A stretch of DNA of 64,000 bases, from positions 62,001-126,000 of the forward strand of contig JADHZB010000759.1 in the NCBI GenBank assembly GCA_015657535.1. Direction: 5' to 3'. Under the pieces are notes generated by a model. That model worked only from the letters and a program-made list of their open reading frames with translations. It was not told where the DNA came from and did not search any database. The stretch comes from Nephromyces sp. MM_2019 (lineage: Eukaryota > Apicomplexa > Aconoidasida > Nephromycida). Shown piece after piece: positions 14,024-27,011 of this stretch. How positions within the stretch are numbered: position 1 is the first letter of the stretch; every line of letters starts with the position of its first letter. A program made the translations under genes and the position numbers.

Positions 14024-17000
14024 TTACTCCTTTTTCCTCTTCTCCCATATTTTCTTGGAATCCACTTTCTTCTTTTTCACTTTCTTCTGTGCCTTCTTCA
14101 AAGCAGCTAAATTATCCTAAAAATTGAAACGCAATTTAAGAAGCAAGATAATGTACTTCAGCTGAAAACAGGGGGAAATAGTGTCAAAGAATAATATAAA
14201 GAAGCATTCAAGCTAGCGAACTCAGCCTCGTTAATTATTCTCTACAAGGCTCTACAAGTACAGCCACATTAAATATGAAAGCTATTGAAGCGTGCATAAA
14301 AAGAGTATCTAAGCTTATTTTTATGCATAGGAAATCCGCATAATTAGCGTCTGCTAAGTATCAGTGAGTATCCGAAAATTTGCAGGCATAGAGCTTAAAA
14401 GTGAGATCAAAAAAATGTGAGCAAAGTAAGAACGATAAAAATATCCGATTGTACGCACTAGTTAAAAATTCTTAATGACAGTCACTGGCTTACAACAGTA
14501 ATCCACAGATTTGTATACAATAATAAAGCCTTGGCATAGCGTACAGGGAGAACAGCAGTTAATAGCCAAAATTTCAGCATGTACACACCAATGCCTGTCC
14601 ACCTTTCCATAGATACATTAAATTTACTTCCCTACTTGCTTAGAATTCAGTGATGCACTTAGCAAACTTCTGATATCGCTGTAGTTACCTGAACTTTCTT
14701 CCCCTTCAATTTTTCCAGTGCGTTTTGCATAGAAATCTTATTCTGAAATTTGCTTTTCATGGAGTCATCCTTAATTGAATCCATCTTCATCTTTTGCTTC
14801 TCCAATTTCCTGAAGGGAGTAGCTTTAAAAAGGTATCAAACTAAAGCAGACAATGCAGTTATACACTGGAAGAGATTAGACTTATCCCATATCTCTTGCG
14901 TATGCTTTGCACAAAAAGCCTACTAAATGCGTAGGGTATAAATTGAAGAGCATTTCGAAACTGTCAAGAAGAAATTGTAAAATTTACCAAATCAACGCAG
15001 CGAAGGCGCTGTAAATACAAGAATACGCTTCTTGAGCAGATTATAATACCAAAGCACATCAAAATAAATAGTCGCACACAAAAATTCAAGTCTAGTTTAC
15101 TGTATAAAAAAGAGTCAGTTTTACTTCAAACAGGAATAAGGTGACATTTTATTGCTCATGGGGAATATTCTTAAAAGAAACCAAATGGCACCACTTCATG
15201 ATATTCTTATTTCACAATATAAATTTGAAGTCACTTTTGCGAGATTTATTAAGCCTGAAAATCCAAAAGGCTTAATATCTTAACAAGTACAAAGAACATA
15301 GATACGCCCCAATATCAGGAAGCAGATTAAAAACACCAGAGCTACTAAGAAGCGTACTTTATAGAATTAAGCAGCCTTTTTTTTTTGCTTCCAGCCTGGT
15401 TTGGTGTAGCTGCAAACTTGCTACCCTTTCCAACAACGTCTTTTTCATCGACAATAAAGGAGCCAAAATCAAGGGATTGACTGGAATTAGCAAGGACGGA
15501 GCTGAGGGATTTACCGCCATTTGAAGCAGCAGAAGAGGGAAGAATGTCTCCCTCCTTTGCTTTAATAATCTTTGCAGTACCAGAGGCAGCACCATCATGC
15601 TGAATATAAATAAAACGACGAAAAAAATAGCTGAAGCCCTTTATTTACTATTTCATGCAGTAGATATAGCATGCTTCACATGGCAAGCTCCATATAACTG
15701 AAAAAGCATCGTTACAAAAATAATGGGGAAGAACTAATAAAAAAAAAGTTACCCATCTTCACAAAGAAAATTATCAAATGAAAAAACATATCTTTTTTGG
15801 GATTTAGCCTTCAAACTTAGAAAAATGCTTAGAAACGCAGTGCTGCTGTAAGATAAGTGCAAAGAGAAAGAATGATGGAGAGCAAAAAAGCTTCAGATGT
15901 TAATGTAGGCTCATGGGATGAAAGTATAGCGGTTCTCAAGAATCAGCAGCTCAGTGTCGTCATTATCAATGTTTATTAGATATTTGCGCACACGCACGCG
16001 GAAGTGGTGCCAAAATGATAAGATATCTGAAAAAAGAATAAATTCATTCTCCAAAACAAGCTCTACTTCAAAAATCAAGCCTTCAAGAAGCACCTAGTGC
16101 ATATACGCTAAAAAGAAGAAAGCGAGTGAATGGGGTAAACATGAAAAATAGAGCAAAGAGAAGGGGCTCAAATCCATGTGCAGCAGAAGCTATTATACCA
16201 CCCGCGAGATATATACTGTGCATACGGATTGTACGGAGCTGGGGGGCATTATGAAATTTGTGTAATGAACACAACCCAAGTATCACTTATAAAGCGCAAA
16301 AGGAGAGATAGATATCGTTAATTATTCGCTTTAATACTTAGTTTTTTCCATATAATATAACTCCTCCATATATGCTTGCTGCTACATCTGTACATAAAAA
16401 ATTACAACAGCAACGGCAAAAAAAAGTAAAACAAAAAAGAGCTAAAGAAACATGATTAACGGCACAGTACGACCATAAAATGTTGACGATATCATTCAAC
16501 AAGCTTGCCTTCAGTGGAACTAGTATACAGCGAGAATCCCATCAAAAAAAGCCACAAAAAGACGGTAATGAATCTTAAAATTTCAAGACAATACCACCGC
16601 CTTATAGAAAAAGGAAAAAAAGACATCTTAGAAGCTTCGTTCGCCAATCACTACCTTTAGAAATATTCTTCTTTAATCGCACACTAAGAAGAGCACTTTG
16701 ATGATATCACTTTTGCGGTTAAATGATTGAATAAAAATACTACTGAAAATCAGTAGAAGCTGTAAAGAGTTGTTTTAAAGCTAAATTTCAATGCATTTTT
16801 ACCATTTCCTCCATACCTTAACGATGAAAATTCGGCCTAACAATTATATTATAATATCAAATAAACATAAGATCACAGAGAAAAGAATTGGGCCTAGTAT
16901 TAGCACTAAATCGACACTAACATTCGCAGATGGCTTTCTTCTACGTTTATTTGGCGAGAATGATTGAGCTCCATCATCCTTCATATTGCGTTTTTTTTGC

Positions 17001-18454
17001 TGTTTGAGCTCGTTGATTTTATTTTGCAACCGAGTTCGCAGTTCTTCTCGGGATAGAGTATTCTGCTCCTCAGCTTTTTTAACTAAAAAAATTAGGAGGA
17101 GGGAGGGAAGAAAACTTGCACACAATAATCTTTGCCAAAAATCATCACAAGCGGTAAGTTTGGGAAAAATAACTACAATTTGTAACGCATTCGTAACATT
17201 GCCACATAAAAACAACAAAATAACAATAGCCAGCATTTTCATATGCGAAAGAAACAAAATCGTAATGAAGGATAAAGTGCAAGGATAAAGAATCGCCCTG
17301 CTTGAGACTATTGGCAAAATATCAAAAGCACGGTTTTTTGCTTTCACCACCAAGCTTATAGTAAATATAGCGGGAGAAAAAGTCTTCACAGAAGGTTGAA
17401 GCAACAGCTATAATTTGGAATTAGAATTAACCTTTTAAAGTTTCAAGCACAATAAACATGAATATTTATCAGTACATGATAAATATGTCTCAAAAAAATT
17501 TTGTTAAGATTGAAAATTTCTCCACTCTAGCTTTTTTTCAGAGGGTAAAAACTAAGTTCAATTCTCTTGAAAGGCAAAACAAGAAAAAATGCTCATCGTT
17601 TCAGTAAAAGTTCCTGCGTATGTTGTTAGCTACTTATATCGGTTGAATCCCATTCTCGGAATTGCAATCACAAAGAGATATAGCAAGCAACAGACAACTT
17701 TAGCTGCATAGGGGGCTGCAACATAATCACTCTGCTGCGTATATTCCTCAAACTAAGCACAATATCGCACTCTTTTTCTCCCTATGATTCAACGCTAAAT
17801 TCGGTAAAAAAGAGGCACGTAAAAGTGCTAGACTCATTTAAAGCGGTGGTTTTCGGGCTGAAAAGTTGCGCTTCATCTAGTAAGAAGCTCTTTTTCGAAG
17901 CGCGCACATATGAGGAGGCTTTTTCTTCTTTATAGTCCTCTGCCGAGTGTGAGATAATGAGCAAAAAAACGACTTAACTTCAGCGCCAGAGTCTACCTTA
18001 TATGACTGACCTTGTCCAAAAGTGGTCTGCATGCCTCTAAAAAACAGTCCTCTACATGTATGCTTGATAAAAACTACGGATTTCAAAGGCACACGAATCA
18101 CCTACTGAAAAATACAAATTATAAAGAATTTAAACCGTTACATGCTATGCAGCGTTTACCTTTGTTATCAGGCCGAGATTTCTTCTGCGCTTCAAAAAGC
18201 GCTTCCTCCCTCTTCATTGCTTCCTCTAATCTACTTCCCGTGCTCATCCATGCACGAGGCTGATACTTTTCAAACTTTGGAGGAACATGTCCACTTGTTG
18301 TATTGGAGCCTTTTCGTAATGGCAACTTATTTCCACTAGCTGCCTCCAACAGCGTTTCTTCGGAAACGTATTGGTTGAATGGTACAAGGTTTAGGAGGGC
18401 GCTGAACAAAACCGAGGCATGCTGCGTCTCCGAAGATAAGCTCTCTGCTGCCAT
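14024..18454 (-). CDS. SURF6/Rrp14-family ribosome biogenesis protein
   Basis: Five exons on the minus strand: 18454-18160, 17082-16922, 15599-15358, 14809-14689 and 14116-14024. Intron phases 1, 0, 2, 0 all agree and give 303 residues. SURF6 (yeast Rrp14) is a nucleolar, nucleic-acid-binding factor for pre-rRNA processing and 60S/40S assembly. Residues about 10-25 (VLFSALLNLVPFNQY) resemble the N-terminal Rrp14 motif (F-LL-LIPA-YY). Exon 2 has the EELRTRLQNKINELKQQ helix followed by KKRN and a KRRRK basic patch. Exon 3 has the SLDFGSFIVDE strand. Exons 3-5 form the C-terminal SURF6 domain: RLLNSIKKLEKQK, then NALEKLKGKKVQDN and a very lysine-rich tail with SKKIWEKRKK. The start at 18454 is the first ATG before the conserved motif; the open frame continues upstream of it without an ATG, so an extra 5' exon is possible. 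The protein is compact compared with the human homologue (361 aa). Gene identity is firm; the first intron boundary is the least certain. Confidence 0.88.
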
Positions 18455-20905
18455 TACGTTGGCATTTCCGAAGTTTGTTTTTGGTCCAAGAACAACGTTG
18501 TTACTGACTTTCTCCACTATCAATTACTTTGAGAATAAGTTGCGCTAACTTAGCAGGTGGTCTACCAATAGTATTTGCTGTTTTCGTACCAAAAATTAAG
18601 AGATATATGTGAAGATAGCGGCATCTTCAGGCAATTCTAGTACTTACCAGAGGTCGATCAGCTGGCTGGGGAAGCTCACCCCGGTTATGACCTGACCCCA
18701 GTGAGCACAATACGGGTAGGCAACAGCAGCAATCATACACGCGATGATAACACTAACTATAGGAAGACTTCAGTTTACCGTTCCAAAGGATAGTAAATGT
18801 TGATGAGGCGGAATAGCCTTAACCGAATTGGAAGCTTCCAGTAGCAGCAGCGAGCGGGTAATACTGCGCGTTTACACAAAAATTGCTGTGTGCGTAAGTT
18901 ATTCCATCTCAAAACTAACAAGGGAAGTGCTTAGCGGTATAGAATGCATACATAAAATGCACACCTGAGCAAGACGTTGCACATGTAAACTAGTTCATAA
19001 TAAAAAAATAATGGGGTAGTACGTGAATGACTCAGTTCGCAACTGAAAGTTTGTTGGATATAGATAATGCAACAGTAAAGTGGAAATGCATTCATGTTGC
19101 TAGCAAAAAATCACACAAGTATCATAGCTTAACTCCTAGAGTGGACAATATCGCAATAAGCTGCCGACAGAAGGTCTAAAACAAGTATAATTGGGGTGAA
19201 TAATACATTAGGCTAAGCCGGAGTCGAAATCATACACAACAAAAATTAAAGGGATTTTGTGTGCAGTAGGACAGCTGATAAACGTGAGTTTACAGAACTA
19301 AGACTAGCATGTACAAAAGCTTGTGTTTGTACTCAATTGATGCAATCGCTTGAACTGCGATACGTTACCTGCTTGCATAACTGTAAACCCTTTGAATTAT
19401 TGTATATAACTGCCAGACGTGTTAAAGTGGTCACTTCAATGGTTTCTGCAGTGCTGGAGGATTTGTGCATCTGAAGGGTTACATATTTTGCGATGCGTTG
19501 AATCTTTGTTCGTGTGTCTGAATTGTATATACTCTTTTCGCAATGCAGTCCAGCCTAGTGTGTGTGTGTGTGTGAATGATTTATACGCTTTTCGCAATGC
19601 AATCCAACCTTGTGTATGTAATCTCAACCAATACTCGCGGTAATGGATTTGCTACTGTCAAAGCTGAGCAGCACGGCAACCCCAAAAGGATGATATGGCA
19701 CTCGAGGCCTGAAGTCCTGGAGACATACAGTTGCAATGTGCATGCAGACAAGTAGTTTTTCCCTCGTGTTACCCATTATCAGCTTTTCTGCTACTTCAGT
19801 AGGCTCTAGCAGACAAAGTCTTATCTTACTGCATGCGTTTCCATCGTTATACCCTGAGGCGTCGGAAGTTACCGTTTACAATGTATGGCTGAAAGTTGCA
19901 CTTTTTCCTCTTTTTTCCTCAGGTATTTGTTCTATGATCCATCGTTTCGGTAAGTTGCATCTCGCTGCATTTAATTGCAAAATATAGTCTTTTTCCTTAC
20001 AAGTTGCATCTTATCTTGGTTTGTTCTGCTAACTTGCAGGTGGACATGTATAAACTCACAGTTGCTATGTAAAACAGGTGGTACCTTTGTTCATCCATAA
20101 GTTAATGAAGTTATGAGCTGTTGCTATTTTTGCACTCTTTTTTTGTACTGTACATTGGCTGCACCTCATGTGGGATGGCATTGTGGAAATGTATGTTCTG
20201 TAGCTGTACCCAATGAGCAATTAGTGCCCCTGTGTAGCGGGCATTACGCTGAAAAATTCTTATACGCAGAAAAGTCTTAAAGGGAAAAGGCGTCTAGGCG
20301 TCCAAAAATAAGTATCTCACTCACTCTCTTGTGTTGTTGCGATTTGGACGCGGATTGGGCAAAACCATTGCAAAAGGAATATCACTGTTTCATAGCTATA
20401 GAAAAAGGCTGAGAAGTTGTATATTCTAGTGCGGCACCTTGGATCGTTGGTGAGTTGGGATCTCAATAACGTAGAGTTTTTCATTTCATAGTTTCGCCCA
20501 ATAGTGACTTCTGTTTAGGGGCAATTTATGAAGACGCCCCTACGACTAGTTTAACAGTCTCAGAAAGCATCATTTTTCGCATGTCCTTTGATATTTTCTC
20601 TCTAGTGGCTGGGGGATTAGTTATGGCCTCGTTCCTGTTGCTACGTTAATTATTTCTACCCATAAGGTTTTTTCGCTTCCTGGATTTTTTTTGCCAATTT
20701 ACACCTGCTTTTTCATACTCTTGTATCAAATTTGGAAGACCATTGTATAATGGTTTGCTTGAACTGATCTATTGCAAGATGCACCTTTTTTTTGACTTGT
20801 GCAGTGCAACACTCGGAAGTGTGCATAATGTGGAATTCTTCCCTTCTTGTCGTTCCTTACCGGCAAGATAGTGTTTTTATATGTAAATTTTGTCCTATAG
20901 ACACG
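18455..20905. other. Divergent intergenic region between SURF6 and Rag GTPase
   Basis: About 2.4 kb between two divergent start codons, so it should hold both promoters. No coding exon was recognised. It contains a short imperfect tandem repeat with a TG microsatellite (listed separately, 19480-19625). Immediately upstream of the Rag ATG, an in-frame open stretch from about 20792 follows a pyrimidine-rich tract and CAG (about 20781-20804). This suggests that a 5' UTR intron ends there, or that there is a short N-terminal extension with an in-frame ATG at 20828. Confidence 0.5.
19480..19625. repeat. Imperfect tandem repeat, about 50-54 bp unit, with (TG)n
   Basis: Two clear copies share the core CTTTTCGCAATGCA followed by a TCCA-CCT block and a TGTGTG run. 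The cores begin near 19533 and 19587, a period of 54 bases. A third, more diverged copy (ATTTTGCGATGC) lies about 49 bases upstream. A pure TG run occupies about 19558-19574. One frame reads through the copies as related peptides (YSFRNAVQP, YAFRNAIQP), which is a side effect of the repeat and not by itself evidence of coding. Confidence 0.7.
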
Positions 20906-23900
20906 ATGTCGCAGCCTACCAAGAAGGTTCTTTTGATGGGCAGGGCTGGGGCAGGGAAGACATCAATGAGGTCCATCATTTTTGCCAACTACCTTGCCAG
21001 GTGGGTGAGGTGCTTGCATTCAAGCCTTTCTCCTACCTATAGCGCTTAGCTTAATTGATTAACGCTGAAGAAGATGTTGGTTTTTTAACCCAACATTAGT
21101 TTGTTCATCTTTCCAATTTAGACGCTGCTTCGGTTTTTTGATTTTTTTTATGGGTAGTATTTTCAAATTAAATTTTGGTAAAAAAGCCAATTCCATTGAG
21201 TTTTTCGGTGCTTATGCATGGAATTGTCAACTGTAGGCTTTTCCTAATGTTGTGCCTGCTTAATGGCTATTATTTCGCCGCCCACACTTGTACAGTTTTT
21301 TTCCCTTTGTAGATTATTATTTTCGTGGTTAATTGTGCTTTTCAGATTATTTGCTAATTCTTCATGCTCAACCTTTTACTCAGGGATACTAAAAGGCTCA
21401 CGGCTACAAACAATGTAGAGCACTCTAATCTTCGATTTTTGGGCAATCTCTTTCTAAGCTTATGGGATTGCGGTGGTCAGGATATGTTTATGGAGAACTA
21501 TTTTGAGTCTCAGAGGGAGCATATCTTTAGGTATTAAAATAGAGCTTTTGGCTTGCGTAAGGCAGCTTCTTACTCCTTGGATATACTTCTCCCTCTCTCT
21601 TTGTTGTGAAAGTTCAAGTTTTGTCTTGTTTATTGCTGTTTTTATCGGCACTACGTCTGGTTTTTTTTCCATGTTGATAAAATATGCCACTTGAAGTGGC
21701 TCTTTTCATGTGGTTTTTCGAGTCTTGTTTGAATACTTAATGTTGGACTTTTGCTATCTTATTTGAATTGCATTATTCCAGATTCTGCTTAAGAGGGAGG
21801 TTATTCAGTGTATTAATCGCGAGATAATGAGCTTTGTTTCTTTGAGGTTTTTTAGGCGAAATTGGGAAGCTTAGTAAGCAGAATGGTAAAAAATTGTTAA
21901 AATTAACTGTTTTATGTATGAAAATAGGTGAATTAGGATAGAAATGTTATGAAGTTGGCTATATGTTAGGATATTAACGCCAAAATAAGGAGTTTTTTTA
22001 CTTTGATCTATATCTTGAAAGAAAGTTTTTTGTATATATTTTCTTCGTGGTTTTGTATTCCTGATGTGTGTGTTTGCATAAGCCTGCTTGCGCCTATCTC
22101 TTCGCCTTTTTGTGGTCACACACCGCACAAGGTCGTTTTGTGTTGGACCTTGAAGGGTATATGAACTTAGACAAAAATAGTTACGCAACGAGATATTTTT
22201 CGGATAAAAGAGAGTAAAACGATAGTTTTTTTGCTGAAGGGTAAATAAATGAGGCTTGCTATATAGAATTCCTAGAGATTTGCCGAACTAGATGCATTCG
22301 TAAGTTTCACAGGAGGCGAAGCTAGTTTACGATGGTGTTTCGTAGATGCAAAAATTTTGAAATATTCTTGCAAAGACTGCAATTTTTAGTGGAATAGACA
22401 CATCGATGTGTGTGTAAAGCTACTTCTCATCATTTTAAAGTTGAGATAACACACAAAGGAAGTTTTTTTTTCATTTTTATGGGATAATCAGTTGCTGATC
22501 CACTTTTTGCTGGCTTAATGCCCCCCTTTTTGTTATTCTCTTCAATTTTTGCTGCTCTCATCCTCTGCGATTTTTTATATGCCACAAACATCCCTAATTG
22601 ATATTACTTACAGAAGAACAGTTTTTGCTTGTGCTTACTTATTATTACAGGAATGCTGCTGTGTTGATATATGTGCTAGAAACAAGAGGTTCGTCTATCA
22701 GCTTCTTGGCATCTCAGAATCGAATGTATGAGGTGGACAAAGATCTTCACTACCTTAAGAATGCCTTGGATAACATCAGAAACTATTCACCCTTTGCAAA
22801 AGTATCTTGTAATATGTGTGTATTTTTTTGGGTTTTTGATCATGCAACTCAATTAGCTCAGGTTTAACGGACCCTTATATTACGTTCTCGGGACACCAAA
22901 GTTTACAAAACTTTTTGCTGTGTTGTGTCTTTTTTATGTATTTTGTGTGGCTCTAAGATAGAGGTTTTTTTTGTAGAAAACCTGGTAAAAGAGCATTTGC
23001 AATACAAGCTATTATCAAGCAAAAGAGCTAATTTAAAAGCATCTAAATTGCTCTGCTACTGTGTGCGAATGAGGGGGTTAAATTGGTGCTGCTTATCGCA
23101 GGGGATGGTTTTTTTTATGTGTGCGCGTGTATGTGAGTTTTTGATACTCAAATCCTATTTTTGAAGAAGAGTTTCGCGTGATATTTTGGGGGCACTACTC
23201 AGTAATTATCTTTCTTGTAGCATGGCAGGCTTATTGAGAGGCTGATCTTTGAGAAATATACACTTAATTACCGGTTCTACTGCGAAATGGCTTCACACTT
23301 GAATTATACGTTGATTGGAATTTGTCTTACGCAGGTTTTTTGTCTTATCCACAAGATGGATCTCGTCAAAGAAAATGAAAGGACTTCGATGATTGAATTT
23401 TATAGGGATGAGCTGCATAGGAATTCTCACGGTAGGCCTTCTTGTGGGCTTTTTTCTCTGCTGTTGCACCCGCTAAACCTTTGGCTCTCATGCTTTGAGT
23501 AGATTTATTTTTTTTGTCTTTATTTCCACACGAGAGTAGCATTAGTTGGTGCTCTCGGTAAAGGTATTATAAAAAGTTTTGGAGAAAAATTGATAAGCAC
23601 TACAACTGGCTTGGCTTGTGTAGAATTTGCTTCACGAGTTAGAGAAGGAGTGAGCGAATGAGGTTAGAGGATTGTGAAATTTTGTTGGAAAAGTTTGCAA
23701 TTAGTTCTTTCCTAGAGGAGGAGCTTTGGGAATGTTTATAAGATCTTCAGAAGAGAGTGGTAGATCTTTATTATTACATGCAGAAACGAAGGTTTATTCA
23801 TGGGGATCAACATAAGGAAGTTTTGGTGTGCGAGAATTAAACAGCTGATTTCCTGTCATACGAGCTTGTCTCTGCATCAGAATTTGGACTCGTATGTGTG

Positions 23901-26900
23901 TGTTTTTTTTAACTCCAAATCGTTCTATGATTCCTTAGCTGCGTTTAAAACTTTTTTCCAAAATGTCTTGAAAGTGGAAGTCGATGCTATGTTGTGCAAA
24001 ATGTAGTCTATTTTTTCATCTGTGTTTTCTAGGATAAAATTGATGTATATTTTGACGTCTGTGCTCTTTCAGGTATTGTTTTCTCTATTTTTGGTACTTC
24101 TATATGGGATGAAACCCTGTTTAAAGCTTGGTCAGAAATAGTTTTTTCACTTGTCCCACATATTGACCAGCTAAGAGACCATCTGGCACGCTTTTGCGAT
24201 ATCTGCCATGCTGACGAAGTAGTCCTTTTTGAAAAATACACATTTCTGGTAATGAAGACGATTTATATGAGTAAGATATGATATATTCTTTTCTTGTTCA
24301 AAAAGAGAAGAATGCCATTCTTGAGTGGAATGTTGATAGCTATGTATTTGATTATTATGCATTAAAACTTGTTTACAGCCTTTGTGCTTCAAGGGCTGTT
24401 GTATCAGTCTTCATCATTTTTAGTAGTTAGCAGATCTGCAATAGTGGAAAACTTTTTCCAATGCTTTGAGATCAATTCTGTGTATGTACACTTCCCGAGC
24501 TCACTAGAACTAGTGTTTATATCTGGAAGGGAAATATTCATTTAGCTCTGCAAAATTCTTATTGCGTGCCCTTTTGACTGAAAAAAAGCTACAATACGAT
24601 GAATTTAAAAGAAAGAACCAACGAAGAATACGAAAACTAGTGTTCATTTGAAATGAGGAATGGCTTTTGTTTTTATAACAAAATTGAATCTTTAAAATTA
24701 AAAAATTTATATGAAAAAGAATCTTCTTACTTTATATCTTCTCAGAGTTTCAAATGTCAGTAACTACATGTTATGATATCTCTCTTTTTGTTTTGAAAGA
24801 TGCTTTATAGTAAGCTCTTTGGATCAAAATTTCGCTGCAGAATCTGAGCTATTTTCATGATTTCCACACACTTTTATAAGGTTGTTTTACTCGTATTTTC
24901 CCATTAGTTTGATGGTCTTTTAACCTGTGAAGCTCTTCCTGCTGTGCTTTCAGCCCTGCAGTGCAAACTTTTTTTTATGTAATTAGCAGTCAGCTGTGAG
25001 AAAATTTTTGCTGCTATTATCGTACATTATCGTATTAGCAACGGTTTCTTCATTTACTTTGAGGGTACAATATTTCGTGTTGGTTTTTCATTATCTATCG
25101 GCTGGAACCCCAGAAGGTCCAAAGTTTTTTGGGGTAAATCGTTTGTTTTTAGATGTATGCCCTTCGTGTACTCTCAATTGGCCCAACTTGTCCATTGTGT
25201 GTTACTTTGTAGGGTTTAGAATTTTTTTCATCGCTCTTTTATGCAACTACCATACATATTTTTAAAGCATGTAAGCCTTACCCTTTTCAACAGGTAATTT
25301 CGTATGTTTCTCGTCGTCCTCATAAAGATGATCATCGTTTTGAAAAGATTTCAAATCTGTGCAAACAGTTTAAGCTGACGTGTGGAAAAACTCAGGTACT
25401 TTGTCGATACCAAATTCCTTTTGGAGTGATTTTTACGGTTTTCAAGTCGAAAATAGGTGTTTATTCATGGCGCAGTATGATTATGTTCTGCTTTGTGTAC
25501 TTGTTAGAAATTATCTACGGTATCTGTGTGTGCGTCTTCATTTGATTCTACGGTTTCTGTGTGTGCGTCTCCTTTTGATGAAAAGAAGTTAAACAAATGC
25601 TTTTTTTTCGTTATAAATAACTAGCTTTTGCCGCAGCTCGTATATGCTAGGCGTTGGATTAATGCTGCAATGCTGGAGCTCTCTTTGGGTATCACATCGT
25701 CTTGTCTTTCTAAGCTGTTGTATCTGCTGCTGAGTTAAGCCGTGCTATAGAAATATAATTACTTTTTAACACCCAGTTTGACTAATGTTTCGTCTGGTGT
25801 CATTCTGAGTTGAGGATTTTGATACTGTCAAATAGAAGAAGAAATCATCTTATAGTTTTTTTTATCAAAATTTGGCTTCGCTCGTGCGCTACGGATTTTC
25901 AGTATGAAAATCTTGTATATTTAATTTAATGAAAAAATTTAATTTGTGTATTAAATCGTGTTTAATGCTTTTTAATTTCTTAGATATAAAGCTCAACATG
26001 TGTGTGTTATTTTACCTTTATGATTTGGCTATTTTTTGCGCTTTTTGTATGTTGGCCGCTCTTTTTCATCGTCTGAGAAATGCTTCTTTGGTTTTAATCG
26101 CTTCTCTGGTTTGTATCTTTTATATTCACCCTAAAAAGTAGGAAATTATGGGATTTCTCGGTTTTCCTTGTGTGTTTTCGCAGTCAAATTTCTTAGGTTT
26201 GATCCTCCAGAGGCCTTCATTTACGGCTTTTATGGAAAGATTCACGTTAAATACGTATATCATGGTGATAATGTCTGACTTTGGTAGGTACCAAGGGTGG
26301 AATCATAATTTCATAGGGCTTAAACTTTTTTTCAGCATATGGCGCCGACATGACTTTGTTTTAGTGCTTTGAAGTTCTCAAGTTTTTGAAAAAATCTTGA
26401 GATTCCTGTATGCCTACCACTTTTTTTTATGCATTTATAAGTGGGTGAATCAATATGCTGGAGTGCAAGTATTTCCATATAATAAAAAACTTAGTCTTCA
26501 AAAATCGTTACTGTGAATGGCGATTGAGTTTCTGGTCTTGTGAAACTAAAAGACATTATGTCGTTTAATATTAGAGGCCCTTTCTTTGGGTAGATTCCTG
26601 GTTAAGCTCATGCCTAATTTTTACATGAAAAGCTAAATATTTTCTTTTTGACAGGTGATTAAAAAATTTATCATAAAATGAGGGCCATTGGAGTAGCTAC
26701 CGAAGCAAATATCCTTATTTTTGAATAATATGCTAGAGCGTGCGTTGCGCATTTTGTTAGCTTGCTCGAAATTTATGCAGGAATCATTGAAGAAAATGTC
26801 CTTGAATATTCGTTAAACGTGCCCTTATACTACTGCTTTTACATAGTTGAAAATGCCACGAAAAGCCTCGTACTATCTCGTGGAAAAGATATTTTTTGTT

Positions 26901-27011
26901 TAATCAATTTTTTCAGCGATTGAGCCAGCGGCTACCCTTTGTAACATTGACTATGCTCGAGGCCATTTTGTGAAATTTGCGGAAGAGATGCCATTTGGAT
27001 CTAGTCTCTAG
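20906..27011 (+). CDS. RagA/B (Gtr1)-type Rag GTPase
   Basis: Eight exons: 20906-21000, 21384-21530, 22651-22801, 23335-23431, 24073-24248, 25294-25395, 26184-26283 and 26917-27011. They total 963 bases in frame and give 320 residues, against 313 in human RagA. Rag GTPases act as RagA/B-RagC/D dimers on the lysosome or vacuole and recruit and activate TORC1 in response to amino acids. Motifs: P-loop GRAGAGKTS (residues about 13-21), then [15 protein letters not shown]; switch region and G3 in LWDCGGQD; G4 as HKMDLV; the base of the GTPase domain as [14 protein letters not shown]. The C-terminal roadblock-like dimerisation domain is complete ([14 protein letters not shown], then [10 protein letters not shown] and the final helix). 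HKMD and WDCGGQ, with similarity along the whole length, place it with RagA/B/Gtr1 rather than RagC/D/Gtr2. All donors begin GT (GTGGGT, GTATTA, GTATCT, GTAGGC, GTAATG, GTACTT, GTAGGT). The ATG at 20906 was chosen because it puts the P-loop at the usual distance. No partner RagC gene is in the window. Confidence 0.95.
25515..25580. repeat. Two-copy 33 bp direct repeat in Rag intron 6
   Basis: Two adjacent copies of a 33-base unit, 25515-25547 and 25548-25580, both starting CTACGGT and containing TCTGTGTGTGCGTCT, then TTTGAT. They differ at only a few positions. They lie inside the intron between Rag exons 6 and 7. This looks like a recent local duplication; no function is visible. Confidence 0.75.

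Noticed and set aside
15359..15598. 79-codon minus-strand frame beginning MMVLPL
   Set aside because: It is the shifted-frame shadow of SURF6 exon 3, which joins its neighbours in the other frame.
13238..16717. Similar 19-base strings (TGATGATATCA-TTTTG-G) at 13.2 and 16.7 kb, partly at 56.5 kb
   Set aside because: With two mismatches in 19 bases, several such pairs are expected by chance in a window of this size.
16844..17404. 186-codon minus-strand open frame
   Set aside because: Only its middle part (17082-16922) matches SURF6 with splice sites; the hydrophobic ends are intron sequence that happens to stay open.
18020..18047. Mini-exon between SURF6 exons 1 and 2
   Set aside because: Exon 1 joins directly to 17082 in phase and the conserved helix follows naturally; the insert adds nothing family-like.
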